From contig NWUY0300032884.1 of assembly GCA_004151065.3 (NCBI GenBank), forward strand, positions 1 through 11,445: DNA of 11,445 nt, read 5' to 3'. The notes under the pieces were generated by a model, which was given only the letters and a program-made list of their open reading frames with translations, was not told the origin of the DNA and made no database searches. Origin of the DNA: Larix sibirica. Its lineage: Eukaryota; Streptophyta; Pinopsida; Pinales; Pinaceae. Both the position numbers and the translations under genes were made by a program. Positions 1 to 8,537 of the stretch are shown piece by piece (the first letter of the stretch is position 1; every line of letters starts with the position of its first letter).

Positions 1-29
<29 letters not shown>
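1..29. repeat. AT dinucleotide microsatellite
   Basis: Uninterrupted alternating A and T from the first base of the window. It probably extends to the left, so its true length is unknown. Confidence 0.95.
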
Positions 30-31
<2 letters not shown>

Positions 32-560
32 TGTTATATATTGGTTGAATTGAAAGAAAAAAAGAATGATCATCCTTGTATCAAGATTTAGATATTGATT
101 GGACATAAAAGCTCTCTATATATTTGTAAGGATTGCTAGGTGTACTAGACTAAACTCCTCCTTAAAATGGTTAGACAATATTTAATGAATGAACTTTAAA
201 GATAGCGAGCTTAGTGCAGTGTAAGTATTATAATAATGAAAGTTTGATACCATCCTTAATACGAAATGTCAGGTATTTGGCTAAGGTTGATATGTCGACT
301 AAGTATATTGTAAATCTTAAGTTGTCTATTTCTTATCGTCGAAATGTGTACGAGCTGAATGTACTATGATTGGTATAACAAATAAGTATTGTTGTAACCT
401 ACTTAGATCTATGTGGAAACAAACAAGAAGAACATCACTTAGGTTATCAGTGCTAAAGTTAATTTATGTAAACATGTGATTTACGACATTACGAAGACCC
501 CTAGAAAAGGAATTAAGAATTTTTTTTAGGGTGTATTTTTGAGGGACATTACAATTCTAG
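30..560. other. Unassigned AT-rich sequence upstream of the gag remnant
   Basis: No reading frame here is long or coherent enough to call. If the gag remnant that follows belongs to a full element, its 5' LTR and primer binding site should lie here. I could not find the common plant primer binding site TGGTATCAGAGC, and no segment visibly repeats elsewhere in the window as an LTR partner would. The 5' LTR is therefore either lost or beyond recognition. Confidence 0.5.
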
Positions 561-1363
561 GGAAAGAACCGTACCCCATGGGGCTATCAAGCCCCACCCA
601 TGCAAAACATGACCATGACAACTTCAATGAGATCAAAATTTTTTGCCACATTGAACTTGTCAGATTTATCCCCTCTAACTAATGATCCCATTTTACATCT
701 AAATGGGTGGCCCACAATTTTGTTTGAACTCCCATCCGAAATACCCAAGTTTGATGGATGACTAGAAGAAGATCCTTCTACACATGTGATGAATTTCCAT
801 CTATGGTATTCATCCTTGGTTGATGAGAGTATTCAGTTGCATCTATTTCAACACACTCTTCAATGAGCTCCCAATGAGTAGTACTGTTAAGTGGTACATT
901 GAGATCCCTCAAAACACTTACATGGACTTTTCCTCTTTGGCCATGGTCTTCCTTACACATTTCCAACTACTTATTCACTATGAGACATGAATATAAATTT
1001 TCACATCACTCCGTCAAGCTACCACTATTCACATTTTTTATCATATTCATGAATGGTGGAGGTGTCGTTGGATCATCAAAGAAGATATCCCTGATGAATT
1101 ATTAGCGTATTAGTTTGTGAAATCACTATTTCCTAGTCTTCCCGAAGACATGGCTATGTCAAGAGACCTTACCAAATAAAAACTCATTCAGAGTGCTCAA
1201 CAAATGGAATTGATCTATTCTCAATCTGACACACTTTATGATCTTATCTCTCATGCCACATGACCTATGCAGGACACAAGTAGGCCACCCTCAAAACCAC
1301 ATGTCGATGATGTGATAGTTTTTGCTACCAGGCTTGACCATGTAATCCAGTACATGGGTGTTG
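561..1363 (+). pseudogene. Decayed Ty3/gypsy retrotransposon gag (capsid) remnant
   Basis: Gag forms the particle that packages retrotransposon RNA in the cytoplasm. Reading the + strand in the frame of ATG 600 gives a spacer-like N-terminus, then LNLSDLSPLTNDPI, then PSEIPKFDG at about 733-758 and HVMNFHLWYSS after it. A frameshift near 861 moves to the next frame, which reads VKWYIEIP, MDFSSLAMVFLTHFQL, IHEWWRCRWIIKEDIP and YSQSDTLYDLI in order. This matches the plant gypsy gag order as I remember it (KFDG, FHLW, KWYIELP, LTHFQLP, LYDLIP). Premature stops lie at 759, 988, 994, 1111, 1177 and 1261. Homology fades after about 1363, before any zinc knuckle or protease, where minus-strand material begins. 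It is clearly non-functional. The family call is firm; the exact clade is not. Confidence 0.85.
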
Positions 1364-1485
1364 TTAGGAAAATAATCCTATGGCTGGGGTGAGGCCGCCA
1401 ACATACTAGGGTTGGAAAGAACATATATCTAGGGTTATGCAACAAGCAAAATAAACAAGGAGTTTTGAGTTAAGAAGACATGTAC

Positions 1486-1753
1486 CTCATTACTGAAGGT
1501 TGATCCTAGCCTTCCCCTTGAATCCTTGAGCTTTTCTCTTGTTTCTCCAATCATAGAACCTGAAAAACCAATTCAAAACCTTCCTTAAACATATTTGACT
1601 ACAAATACATAATTTACATTCAAATATAGCATAAAACACTAATCTAATGAACATCAATAAGCAACCAAATATGGTACAAGCATGGACACAACTAATTAGA
1701 AAGGGAAGAATGTTTATTATTTTATTAATGAATGAAGCAAGTACATTATTACC
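1486..1753 (-). other. Putative intron (1752-1560) and short exon (1559-1486)
   Basis: Minus-strand sequence GGAAG/GTAATAATG at 1753/1752 is a plausible donor. A T-rich run ending TTTTTCAG at 1560 is a plausible acceptor 193 bases on. The following 74-base exon contains ATGATTGGAG and ends ATGAG/GTACATG at 1486/1485, another donor-like site. A start at this ATG gives a short basic peptide beginning MIGETREKLKDSRGRLG that I do not recognise. The same sequence can also be read through without splicing. A short exon of this kind would suit a leader or a first coding exon of a captured gene. Confidence 0.3.
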
Positions 1754-1840
1754 TTCCTTCTTTTCAAGCACCTCACAAAACCTTTGATTTAGAGTCTCCT
1801 TCTTCTCTTCTCCAAGAATCCCAACCTCAGATCAAATGCA

Positions 1841-1849
1841 TTAGGGTTT
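1841..1849 (-). promoter_or_regulatory. Telo-box motif AAACCCTAA, minus strand
   Basis: TTAGGGTTT on the + strand is AAACCCTAA on the minus strand. It lies downstream of the TATA candidate in what would be the leader. The motif is short and can occur by chance in AT-rich DNA. Confidence 0.4.
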
Positions 1850-1948
1850 AGTAGCATCTAGGGCACAAATTATTGGGAAGGGAGTGAAAATTTCTCCAAC
1901 ATAACATTACTTGGGCTAATTATCCCCTTCAACACCAATCTCCCTCTC

Positions 1949-1955
1949 TTTTATA
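1949..1955 (-). promoter_or_regulatory. Candidate TATA box, minus strand
   Basis: The minus strand reads CACTATAAAAGAGAGGG, a good plant TATA context. Transcription would start about 30 bases downstream, near 1920-1925. About 100 bases downstream lies AAACCCTAA, a telo-box common in plant 5' leaders. Confidence 0.5.
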
Positions 1956-1964
1956 GTGAAAGAA

Positions 1965-2590
1965 GAAGATCAGGTCGAGGAGGGAGCAGTTGTAACCGAG
2001 GAGGAAGTTCCAAAACCACCCAAATTTCGAGATTTAGGGAACATAAGATAAAACTTTAGGAAATTTGCCAAAGGGATCATATATAAGCGAAAATTAATAA
2101 GGAGATAAAAATATAACATGCATACAAATATAAACGTGATGACATAAACCAAATGATTTTATGATAAAGTTTAATCAATTCGTCACTGATATCCAGATAA
2201 GAATTATAATCCTAGTACAAAAAGTTTATGTTTCTTTAAGATTGGGAATAAAGGTTTCTTTAATTGATGAATGAGATGTTGAATTAATAAAAAAAAATCT
2301 AAAAATTAGAAAACACTAAAGATAAAACCTAAAAGATGCAGCTATAATAACAATTTAAAAAACGAGTGAGCTACATTCATAAAGTTTTTCCAAAAGTGAT
2401 GTATAAAAATTATTTTACTTTTTACTCTCTTTATCTTCTTCTTGCTTCACAAATTTAAATGATCACATAAAAGCATTTCATAATTAAGTCCTAATTATTA
2501 ATTATCAATTAGAGACAGAATTAAATGAGATGACTCATAGATCAAATTAAAAGCAAGATAATAAAGAATTAAGAGCGATAAAGAGTAATG
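1965..2590. other. Unassigned AT-rich spacer
   Basis: No credible gene. A short + strand open stretch near 1966-2050 is Glu-rich (QVEEGAVVTEEEVPKPP) but ends quickly and matches no family I know. The rest is A/T-rich with short A and T runs. If the minus-strand element has a 3' LTR, most of it would lie here and in the block to the left. Confidence 0.5.
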
Positions 2591-2592
2591 TG

Positions 2593-2622
2593 TACTTCCT
2601 TGAATGATAGCTTGTCCTCATC
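2593..2622 (-). other. Possible retroelement polyprotein tail motif (DEDKLSFKEV)
   Basis: Directly after an acceptor-like ATTTCAG on the minus strand, the sequence reads DEDKLSFKEV. Plant gypsy polyproteins often end in an acidic tail of the EDxSF type just before the polypurine tract and 3' LTR. A similar tail, EDESFQGK, occurs on the + strand at 11254-11277. If both are real, this marks the 3' end of the coding part of the minus-strand element, with pol deleted between it and the gag. The motif is short, so the call is weak. Confidence 0.3.
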
Positions 2623-2740
2623 CTGAAATCGTGATATTGTTTAAATAACTGCACTTTATTCAACATAAGCAATCTATATGCCACAAAGTAAAACTAATTA
2701 AAAATAAACCTACTCCTATGCTACATATGTACACTAAGGA

Positions 2741-4877
2741 TTAAGTGAAGTGAAACAACCAATGAAGCCACCGAAGCATTTTTAAATCTGCAAAATGATA
2801 AACATCAAGCATCAATAATATAAATTGTAATGCCTCATAACAAAAGATAAAAATAATTAAATCATACTTTTTATTAACAAAGAGAAGGATATGAGATGGA
2901 AACCTCTTCAGATATGATTCTCCCAACCATGCAAAAATAGGATCATAAAATGTAGATTGGAAATCATCTAAAACTTGTGAAGATTCGATGGAGTGAGTGG
3001 TGAAAAATTCATCAGGGTAATGATAAAAAAGAGGCTCATCAAGAATAATATTAGAAAATTCAGAAAAAGTTGAAGCAGAGGACATCTTACTTAAGGGAAT
3101 ATCATCAATGTTAAATTTTGACATTCCCTTAGAGCGAAGATTCTCACATTGCTTTTCAGATTCATGATATTTTGATGAATCAATTAATTTACAATGAGAA
3201 ACATCAGAGTCGTCAATATTCAAGAGATCACGAGAACTAATTTTATCTTCTAATTTAGATTCCACAATATCATTAGGTGCATGTGATTCATAAATAATGT
3301 TAGTAACAAAACTATTATCTCCCTCATAATCTTGAGATAAATTAAAATGAATAGTAAGATCCCCCTCATTAGAAGAAATATTACTTTGCATCAAATTAGA
3401 ATCTAATCGTAGTGGAGTGTTACCTCGGACATTGCTATCAAAATACACACTATGATTAGAAAATAGATAACAATACAAAGTGTAATAAATTTCAGAATAT
3501 GAAAAGTTAAATGCTTCCCTATCATCATGATATTCTTGATTAGTTGTTTGAAGAAAAACACTATCGAATAAATTATGATCCAATGATAAATTTCGGGAAA
3601 AAGTGAGAGGCTCTTTTCCATTAAGAGAAGAATAGGATAAAGTGTCACTAGAAATGCGACTACCACTTACATATTCAATTTCATAGTTTAATGGCTTTGA
3701 GACCCTTTCAGTTTCAACAAGAGTTTTAGAATCGTTATTTAATGCAATAATTGAATTATTAAATTGTTTGTCATGTAATCGTAACTCTTGTTGTTGTACC
3801 TTATTGGACTCAATAGAATTTAAATTTAAATTTAAGTTTGAATCTGGTAAAGTAATATCATTATCAATATGCATATTATGAGTGTCAAACGAGTCTTTAT
3901 TTCCATGTTTAAATAATTCTTCAAATAATTCTGTGTTTTCTTGATTAGTTTCAGAGGGTATATCAATATTTTCCTCATGTTGTTTTCTATGAAAATGAGG
4001 TAGGTTTATAGATGTTAAATCATTTTTCCCATTTCCACAAGGAATTTTATCGAAGGAGATTGTTCAAGATCAAATACATTTTCACAATTTTCACAACCTT
4101 GATGGAGATTAGAGGAATTTCCTAGAGCATGTTTATCAAAATTCACATCTTCATGAGACTGTTCTTGATTAGAATTGATAATAGATTGTTCATTTTTAGA
4201 AAAAGAATTTTCAGAATAGAAAAAATGTTCAATGTCACTAGGAGGAATACCATGATGAGTAGATATGTAAAAATATGAAGCATCTTGAACATTCGTAACT
4301 TGAATAAGCTTACTAGTTTGACTTTCTTCTTCTAAACAAGGATTGACGAGAAGGGTACGACATACCTCTTGAAGTTGTGTCAATGAAAGTCTAAATAAAA
4401 CCGTGAAACTTTTTTAATAAAATCAATACATAAATCTTCTTTCAACCTGCGAATATTCCAAAGTTCCTTGAAGATTTCATCACGATTATAATTGTTAAAA
4501 GCATTAACAAATTCTCGTATGAACTGTTCAAAATGATGAAAATACTTAGGAGGGAAAGTTTCAAGCCAATGTTTAACCCTTCCTTTGAGTGTAAGGGCAT
4601 GTAATCTACATAGAACACGCATGTCAGTAATCGTATTATAAGCACAATTACAAGAAAAATAAATAGCATGTTGACCTGCAGATATTTTCCCTTCGCCATC
4701 GTAGTCATCAAACCAGATTTTTGACAAGTGATATAATACCTCATTGGAAATCTTATTAGTTGTACCTTGAAAAACATATTTCCACGCAGGGTTGGGGCAT
4801 AAGTCATAAATGATAAACAATAGAAAAAAATTGACTCTTAAAATGGTTAGCTTGTCATTTAACCAACCCTTAAGCAC
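2741..4877 (-). pseudogene. Gag-like reading frame of a second retroelement, pol absent
   Basis: Three minus-strand segments follow one another: 4877-4380, 4383-4015 and about 4040-2741, joined by single-base frameshifts near 4383 and 4015-4050. The first carries a retrotransposon gag core: NPAWKYVFQG, then IWFDDYDGEGKISAGQH, LTLKGRVKHWLETFPP, FEQFIREFVNAFNNY and LRRLKED-type helices ending near FYLDFH. The remainder, over 400 codons, is hydrophilic and acidic, rich in Ser, Asn, Asp and Glu, with an NLNLNLN run near 3835. No internal stop interrupts it apart from the two shifts, so it is much younger than the plus-strand gag. There is no in-frame ATG ahead of the core; the first codon is GTG, so the true start is lost or lies in an upstream exon. 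No zinc knuckle, protease, RT or integrase is seen next to it. It may be a non-autonomous gag-only element or a pol-deleted copy. Confidence 0.75.
2788..2903 (-). other. Candidate intron near the 3' end of the minus-strand gag frame
   Basis: Minus strand AAGAG/GTTTCC at 2904/2903 and TATCATTTTGCAG at 2788 could bound a 116-base AT-rich intron. The translation between them turns abruptly hydrophobic, unlike the acidic frame before it, which supports non-coding sequence. The unspliced reading ends in LKMLRWLHWLFHFT; splicing here would change the frame and give another short tail. I cannot choose between the two. Confidence 0.3.
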
Positions 4878-4975
4878 ATGTGTAATAACGTAGAAGATTA
4901 AGATATAAAAATACTGAAAAATTCAAGAGCCAAATGACAAATGGTTAATGAAATAAAAAGCTTAAAATAAAATTC

Positions 4976-4999
4976 GTTGGCCAAGTTTTCCTGGCCAAC
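4976..4999. repeat. Perfect 8-bp inverted repeat (hairpin)
   Basis: GTTGGCCA at 4976-4983 and TGGCCAAC at 4992-4999 are exact reverse complements with an 8-base spacer. It lies about 100 bases upstream of the minus-strand gag core, in what would be its leader. Confidence 0.6.
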
Positions 5000-5903
5000 A
5001 AGGAGAGATAACCCATACAAGGCACTTAATGCAGTCCTCAGTGTGTTTAAAATGGCTAACTCTCACAGGGTATATAGGTCCTGCTACCTTTATGGTTTGC
5101 TCCCAATAAGAGAGTCTCACAATTGAATTAGCTAATTTCGTGAAAGTAAATACTATTCCAAAATTAAATGCATAACTAATCTATAATGCATATTTCAATA
5201 GCTGAAAACAAACAATTTTAATAGCTGCTAAAACTGAAAACGATTTTAGCCGCTGCTAGCTTTCCAAACAAAACTGTAAAATAATTTAAATGTTAATTCT
5301 ATCTATTAGATCTATCCTATCGCGAGAGCAAAGTTTAGTGTACGAATTTCTGATGCATAAAAGAAAGTTTCGTGACTAACTTATCTAAAACAAAGTTAAA
5401 TAAATAGTCATTTGAATAAGAACACTAATTTAACCAAAGAAAAACAAATAAAAAAATATTGTTGATCTTCAATCAAACCATTTACGCAATCAGAAAAATA
5501 TAATCATTTCACACAATCAAACATGAAAATCTAAACACAAAAAATGAATACAGATAATTTCATTTAACTCGTAATCAAGTGTTTGGAGTAAAATCTTACA
5601 TAACATCACTTAATACACCTGACTGCTTGAAAATGATCAACGAGCAATCTCTGGCTTTCAATTACAACTTCATAAAAATTTACAAAGTATGGTCTACAAC
5701 CAGAAGAAAATTGGCTGAAAGGTGACATCTCCCGATTCTATGTTCAAAGATCTTTGGTGAGAACAACCTTTAACGCGAGACTCTTAAATCCTTGACACCT
5801 ATGTAACGGGAATTCCATGCAGTCAGCCATTAGGAAAATAGCTTTACTTCCATATAAAGAAGGCACTATAAATATTGCCATGATCATTTATGAAGAAAGT
5901 TAT
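5000..5903. other. Non-coding AT-rich stretch, no gene recognised
   Basis: No long frame on either strand. On the minus strand, about 43 codons near 5610-5740 stay open (containing SGCRPYFVNFYEVVIESQ) with a CAG/GTGTAT donor-like edge. This could be a stray exon but is too short to call. No LTR match to the region below 2600 was visible, although a 5' LTR for the minus-strand element would be expected here. Confidence 0.5.
5071..5076 (-). promoter_or_regulatory. Weak TATA-like site upstream of the minus-strand gag
   Basis: The minus strand reads GACCTATATACCCTG, about 200 bases upstream of the gag frame. It would suit transcription of that frame, but TATATA is common in sequence of this composition and no other promoter feature supports it. 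Confidence 0.2.
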
Positions 5904-6035
5904 GATAATATATATAATAACATCCTTCCAAATATTTGCGTGTCATAATAATATATATAATAACATCCTTCCACAGGCATATTTAACATGTCAAGCCAAG
6001 ATTTAATAACATCCTTCCAAATATTTGCGTGTCAT
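5904..6035. repeat. Short direct repeats around TAATAACATCCTTCCA, three copies
   Basis: Bases 5905-5930 recur exactly at 5948-5973 (43-base offset), and 5915-5946 recur exactly at 6004-6035 (89-base offset). The middle copy diverges after CCTTCCA. This fits stepwise local duplication. Confidence 0.85.
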
Positions 6036-6059
6036 TTGAATCATCATAACCTCAAATGA
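6032..6059. repeat. 8-bp inverted repeat TCATTTGA / TCAAATGA
   Basis: Exact reverse complements at 6032-6039 and 6052-6059, separated by 12 bases, right at the end of the third local repeat copy. Confidence 0.5.
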
Positions 6060-6148
6060 TTGCATTATAGCACATCATATTCAAACTCCTGATATATGAT
6101 ATATAAGATAAAACAAAAATTATGAAATTTTAAACATTAATTTTTGTT

Positions 6149-6272
6149 TTGTTCTGTTTTATCCTTTCTTTTAAATGCACATTAAACAATAAGGAAGGCT
6201 GAATTATAAATTGTTTTGTTTTATCCTTTCTTTTAAATGCACATTAAACAATAAGGAAAGATGAATTATAAA
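6149..6272. repeat. 62-bp tandem duplication, two copies
   Basis: 6149-6210 is followed directly by 6211-6272, with three mismatches by eye (one near 6154, two near 6197-6199). Both contain TTTTATCCTTTCTTTTAAATGCACATTAAACAATAAGGAA, given here only as a landmark. Confidence 0.9.
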
Positions 6273-6369
6273 TTACTTTATTGCAGATTCATTTTAGGTG
6301 ACGAGTTCATAGCACGTGAAGTTCAAGAAAACGATACCCTTTTAAAATAACTTCCCATTTGAATTGAAA

Positions 6370-6411
6370 GAGAGTATTGTTAGAATAAAAAGGAGAGTAT
6401 TGTTAGAATAA
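6370..6411. repeat. Two copies of GAGAGTATTGTTAGAATAA
   Basis: Exact 19-base copies at 6370-6388 and 6393-6411, a 23-base period. Confidence 0.85.
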
Positions 6412-6437
6412 TGATAAATGAAACCGTGTTTTCACTT

Positions 6438-6830
6438 TTAGATAAATAAATAAAGCTTGGTTATGTGTCAATGCATGGAGAAAAAATAATTATTTTTAAT
6501 ATGAACCTTCAACGTCAAGGGTACGTCTTTAGCTATTATGTTAAAGCTGAATATATAATTATAAATTAATCATTAACGAGGTCTTAAAAGTATATATGAC
6601 ATATATCAAGTTTAGCTTTTTCATAAATAAGATTAGATAAATAAATAAAGCTTGGTTATGTGTCAATGCATGGAGAAAAAATAATTATTTTTAATATGAA
6701 CCTTCAACGTCAAGGGTACGTCTTTAGCTATTATGTTAAAGCTGAATATATAATTATAAATTAATCATTAACGAGGTCTTAAAAGTATATATGACATATA
6801 TCAAGTTTAGCTTTTTCATAAATAAGATTA
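6438..6830. repeat. Perfect 195-bp tandem duplication
   Basis: 6438-6632 is followed by 6633-6827 with no difference found by reading base by base. The match runs three bases past the unit (TTA shared at the junction). The unit is AT-rich, holds HindIII-type AAGCTT at its start and has no coding frame. Perfect identity means a recent duplication, gene conversion or an assembly artefact. A unit near 195 bases is also in the size range of plant satellite monomers, but only two copies are present. Confidence 0.95.
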
Positions 6831-6913
6831 TATTATTTTTAGATCAAAATAATATGATTTGAAATTTTGATCTTTATATTGAAAAAAATTAATAACATTA
6901 TAAAAATATTTTC

Positions 6914-6931
6914 ATATATATATATATATAT
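6914..6931. repeat. (AT)9 microsatellite
   Basis: Nine uninterrupted AT units. Confidence 0.9.
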
Positions 6932-7318
6932 TTGTTTTATAAGTCAAAAATACCCCTTTTAAATAGAGAATGAGATTCATACATCTAACAGTAAAGATAA
7001 TCATATCTTCATATACATTTAAATTGTAAGATGCAATTAAATATAAAGGAGCTTTAACTAAGTCAATTACTAAAAACAAAACATGAATTTTTAGAAAATG
7101 TTTAAGCCTCAAGAAATTCAATAGATCATCCAAATCATGCAATCCTCATGTAATAAAAGCCAAGCCACATAACAAGTAGTGCAAAGAGTGAAAGATCAAG
7201 GAAAGAAATGCATGAAATCAACTACCAAACCAAACAAGATAAAATGAAAACCATAGCTAAATATTTACAAGATTTCTAATAGGGGCCCCTTGATTTTTGC
7301 AAGAATAAGGGGAAGCTG
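6932..7318. other. Unassigned spacer before the RT remnant
   Basis: No recognisable gene. A minus-strand frame of 76 codons at 6912-7142 is hydrophobic, low in complexity and partly read from the AT microsatellite. The protease region expected upstream of reverse transcriptase is not recognisable, so it is deleted or replaced. Confidence 0.5.
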
Positions 7319-8506
7319 TTGCGGGCCAACAATCTTTTATACACCAAGGGATTACCCCCATCTAGAGAAGAGCACGACCATAGTATTCCCTTGATTGTGG
7401 GAAATCAACCATCAAATGTATGGTTGCATAGGAACCCATTTGCAAAAAAGAATGAAATTGAAAATACCATTCAAAAGCTACTACAGATGGGAGTCATTCG
7501 TCCCATCACTACCCCATATTAATCCCGAGTGGTCATGGTTTTAAAGAAAGAAGGCACTTGGCACTGTGTCCTAATTTTTATGCCCTCAATAAGTTTACCA
7601 TCAAAGATAAATTCCCCACCCCAGTCATTGATGATCTTTTGGATGAGCTCCAAGTGGACAAAATTTTCAACAAACTTGACCTTCGTTCAATATACCACCA
7701 AATCAGGATGAAAGAAGCCAATATTTCAACGAAAACTTTCCAAACACATAAAGGCCATTATGAGTTTTTGGTAATTCCTTTTGGACTTTTTAATGAACCC
7801 TCTACTTTTTAGAGCCTCATGAATAAAACATTGAGGCCATATCTTCATGATTTTGTGTTGGTTTTTTCTGATGACATTTTGATTTACAATAAGGCTTGGG
7901 ATGCCCATGTATAACATGTTGATAAAGCCTTGCAACTCCTTCAGGACCATCATTAGTTCATCAAATGCTCCAAATGTGCTTTGGGGTCTGAGAGGTTGAA
8001 TAATTGAGTCACATTGTTGGACAATATGGGGTGAGAGTGAACCCCAAGAAGATTGTAGCAAAGCAAGAATGACCGTGCCTTAAAACCTTGTTGAACTTAT
8101 GCGACTTTTTAGTACTTACAGTCTACTATAGGAAGTTTGTGAAGAACTATGGTAAAATTGTAGCCCCATTGATAACCTTGCTCAAGAAAAATACCTACGT
8201 GCACCACAAGAGTCTTAGTTGTGCTTGATTTTTCTAAGACTTTTGTATTGGAATGTGATGCCTCTAGGAAAGGCCTTGTGCAGTTTTTATGCAAGAAGGA
8301 AGACCCTTAACATTCTCAAGTAAGCACTTTTGTGACAGTAATTTGGACAAGTCTACGTATCAGAAAAAAAATGATGACCATCCTACATGCACTTGACACA
8401 TGTCGACCATATCTCTTAGAATAATACTTCGAGATCAAAAAAGACCACCATAGCCTAAAATATTTTTTGGAGCAAAGAATATCATCCCAGAGCCAAAATG
8501 TAATAT
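7319..8506 (+). pseudogene. Decayed Ty3/gypsy pol remnant: reverse transcriptase and RNase H
   Basis: Reverse transcriptase and RNase H copy retrotransposon RNA into DNA. Motifs in order: GLPPSREEHDHSIPL (from 7349), IQKLLQMGVIRPIT, a stop at 7520, VVMVLKKEGTWH, a frameshift near 7565-7585, LNKFTIKDKFPTPVIDDLLD, FNKLDLRSIYHQIRM, GHYEFLVIPFGLFNEPSTF, a stop at 7810 where the family has Gln, SLMNKTLRPYLHDFVLVF, then the catalytic pair SDDILIY with both Asp codons at 7870-7875. After a frameshift near 8025, VRVNPKKIVAKQE, YYRKFVKNYGKIVAPLITLLKKN follow. RNase H begins near 8221 with LDFSKTFVLECDASRKG and ends with HHSLKYFLEQRISS near 8490. A small deletion separates the two domains. The expected YEKEM and RTDH motifs are changed to YQKK and KKDH. 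Integrase is absent: the homology ends at about 8506. It is certainly dead. The motif set suggests a chromovirus-like clade, but I hold that loosely. Confidence 0.92.
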
Positions 8507-8537
8507 ACCTTGAATAAATAAATAAAAATATTACATT
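8507..8537. repeat. Perfect 10-bp inverted repeat at the end of the RNase H homology
   Basis: AATGTAATAT at 8507-8516 and ATATTACATT at 8528-8537 are exact reverse complements around an 11-base A/T loop. It sits just where retroelement homology stops and the C/T-rich block starts. Confidence 0.8.

Larger units (their letters stand above)
1363..1960 (-). other. Minus-strand transcription-unit 5' end (LTR or captured gene) interrupting the gag
   Basis: On the minus strand this block has the order of a plant 5' region: a TATA box at 1955-1949, a telo-box AAACCCTAA at 1849-1841, an exon-like purine-rich stretch, an intron-like segment and a short second exon. Its lower edge, TGTTAGG at about 1362-1368, would read as a ...CA end on the minus strand, which suits an LTR terminus. 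The minus-strand gag element at 2593-4877 points toward this block, so it could be that element's 3' LTR (roughly 2590 down to 1363). No matching second copy is visible upstream of that gag, which weakens the LTR idea. The alternative is a captured host promoter and leader. No protein product is recognised. Confidence 0.4.

Noticed and set aside
372-378. TGGTATA as a possible tRNA-Met primer binding site
   Set aside because: Only the first few bases match TGGTATCAGAGC and no LTR end precedes it.
1490-1771. Minus-strand frame of 93 codons
   Set aside because: It runs through the better-supported intron-like segment and gives a hydrophobic, low-complexity protein.
3403-3666. Minus-strand frame of 87 codons inside the gag-like region
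   Set aside because: It is a shadow in another frame of the acidic gag-like reading frame, with hydrophobic translation.
5613-5755. Possible stray exon on the minus strand
   Set aside because: Only about 43 open codons with one donor-like edge; no acceptor or homology was recognised, so it was left as a remark in the spacer entry.
6912-7142. Minus-strand frame of 76 codons
   Set aside because: Hydrophobic, partly read from the AT microsatellite, and with no recognisable domain.
7726-8061. Minus-strand frame of 111 codons opposite the RT
   Set aside because: The + strand in this stretch carries clear RT motifs including the catalytic Asp pair, so this is the antisense shadow.
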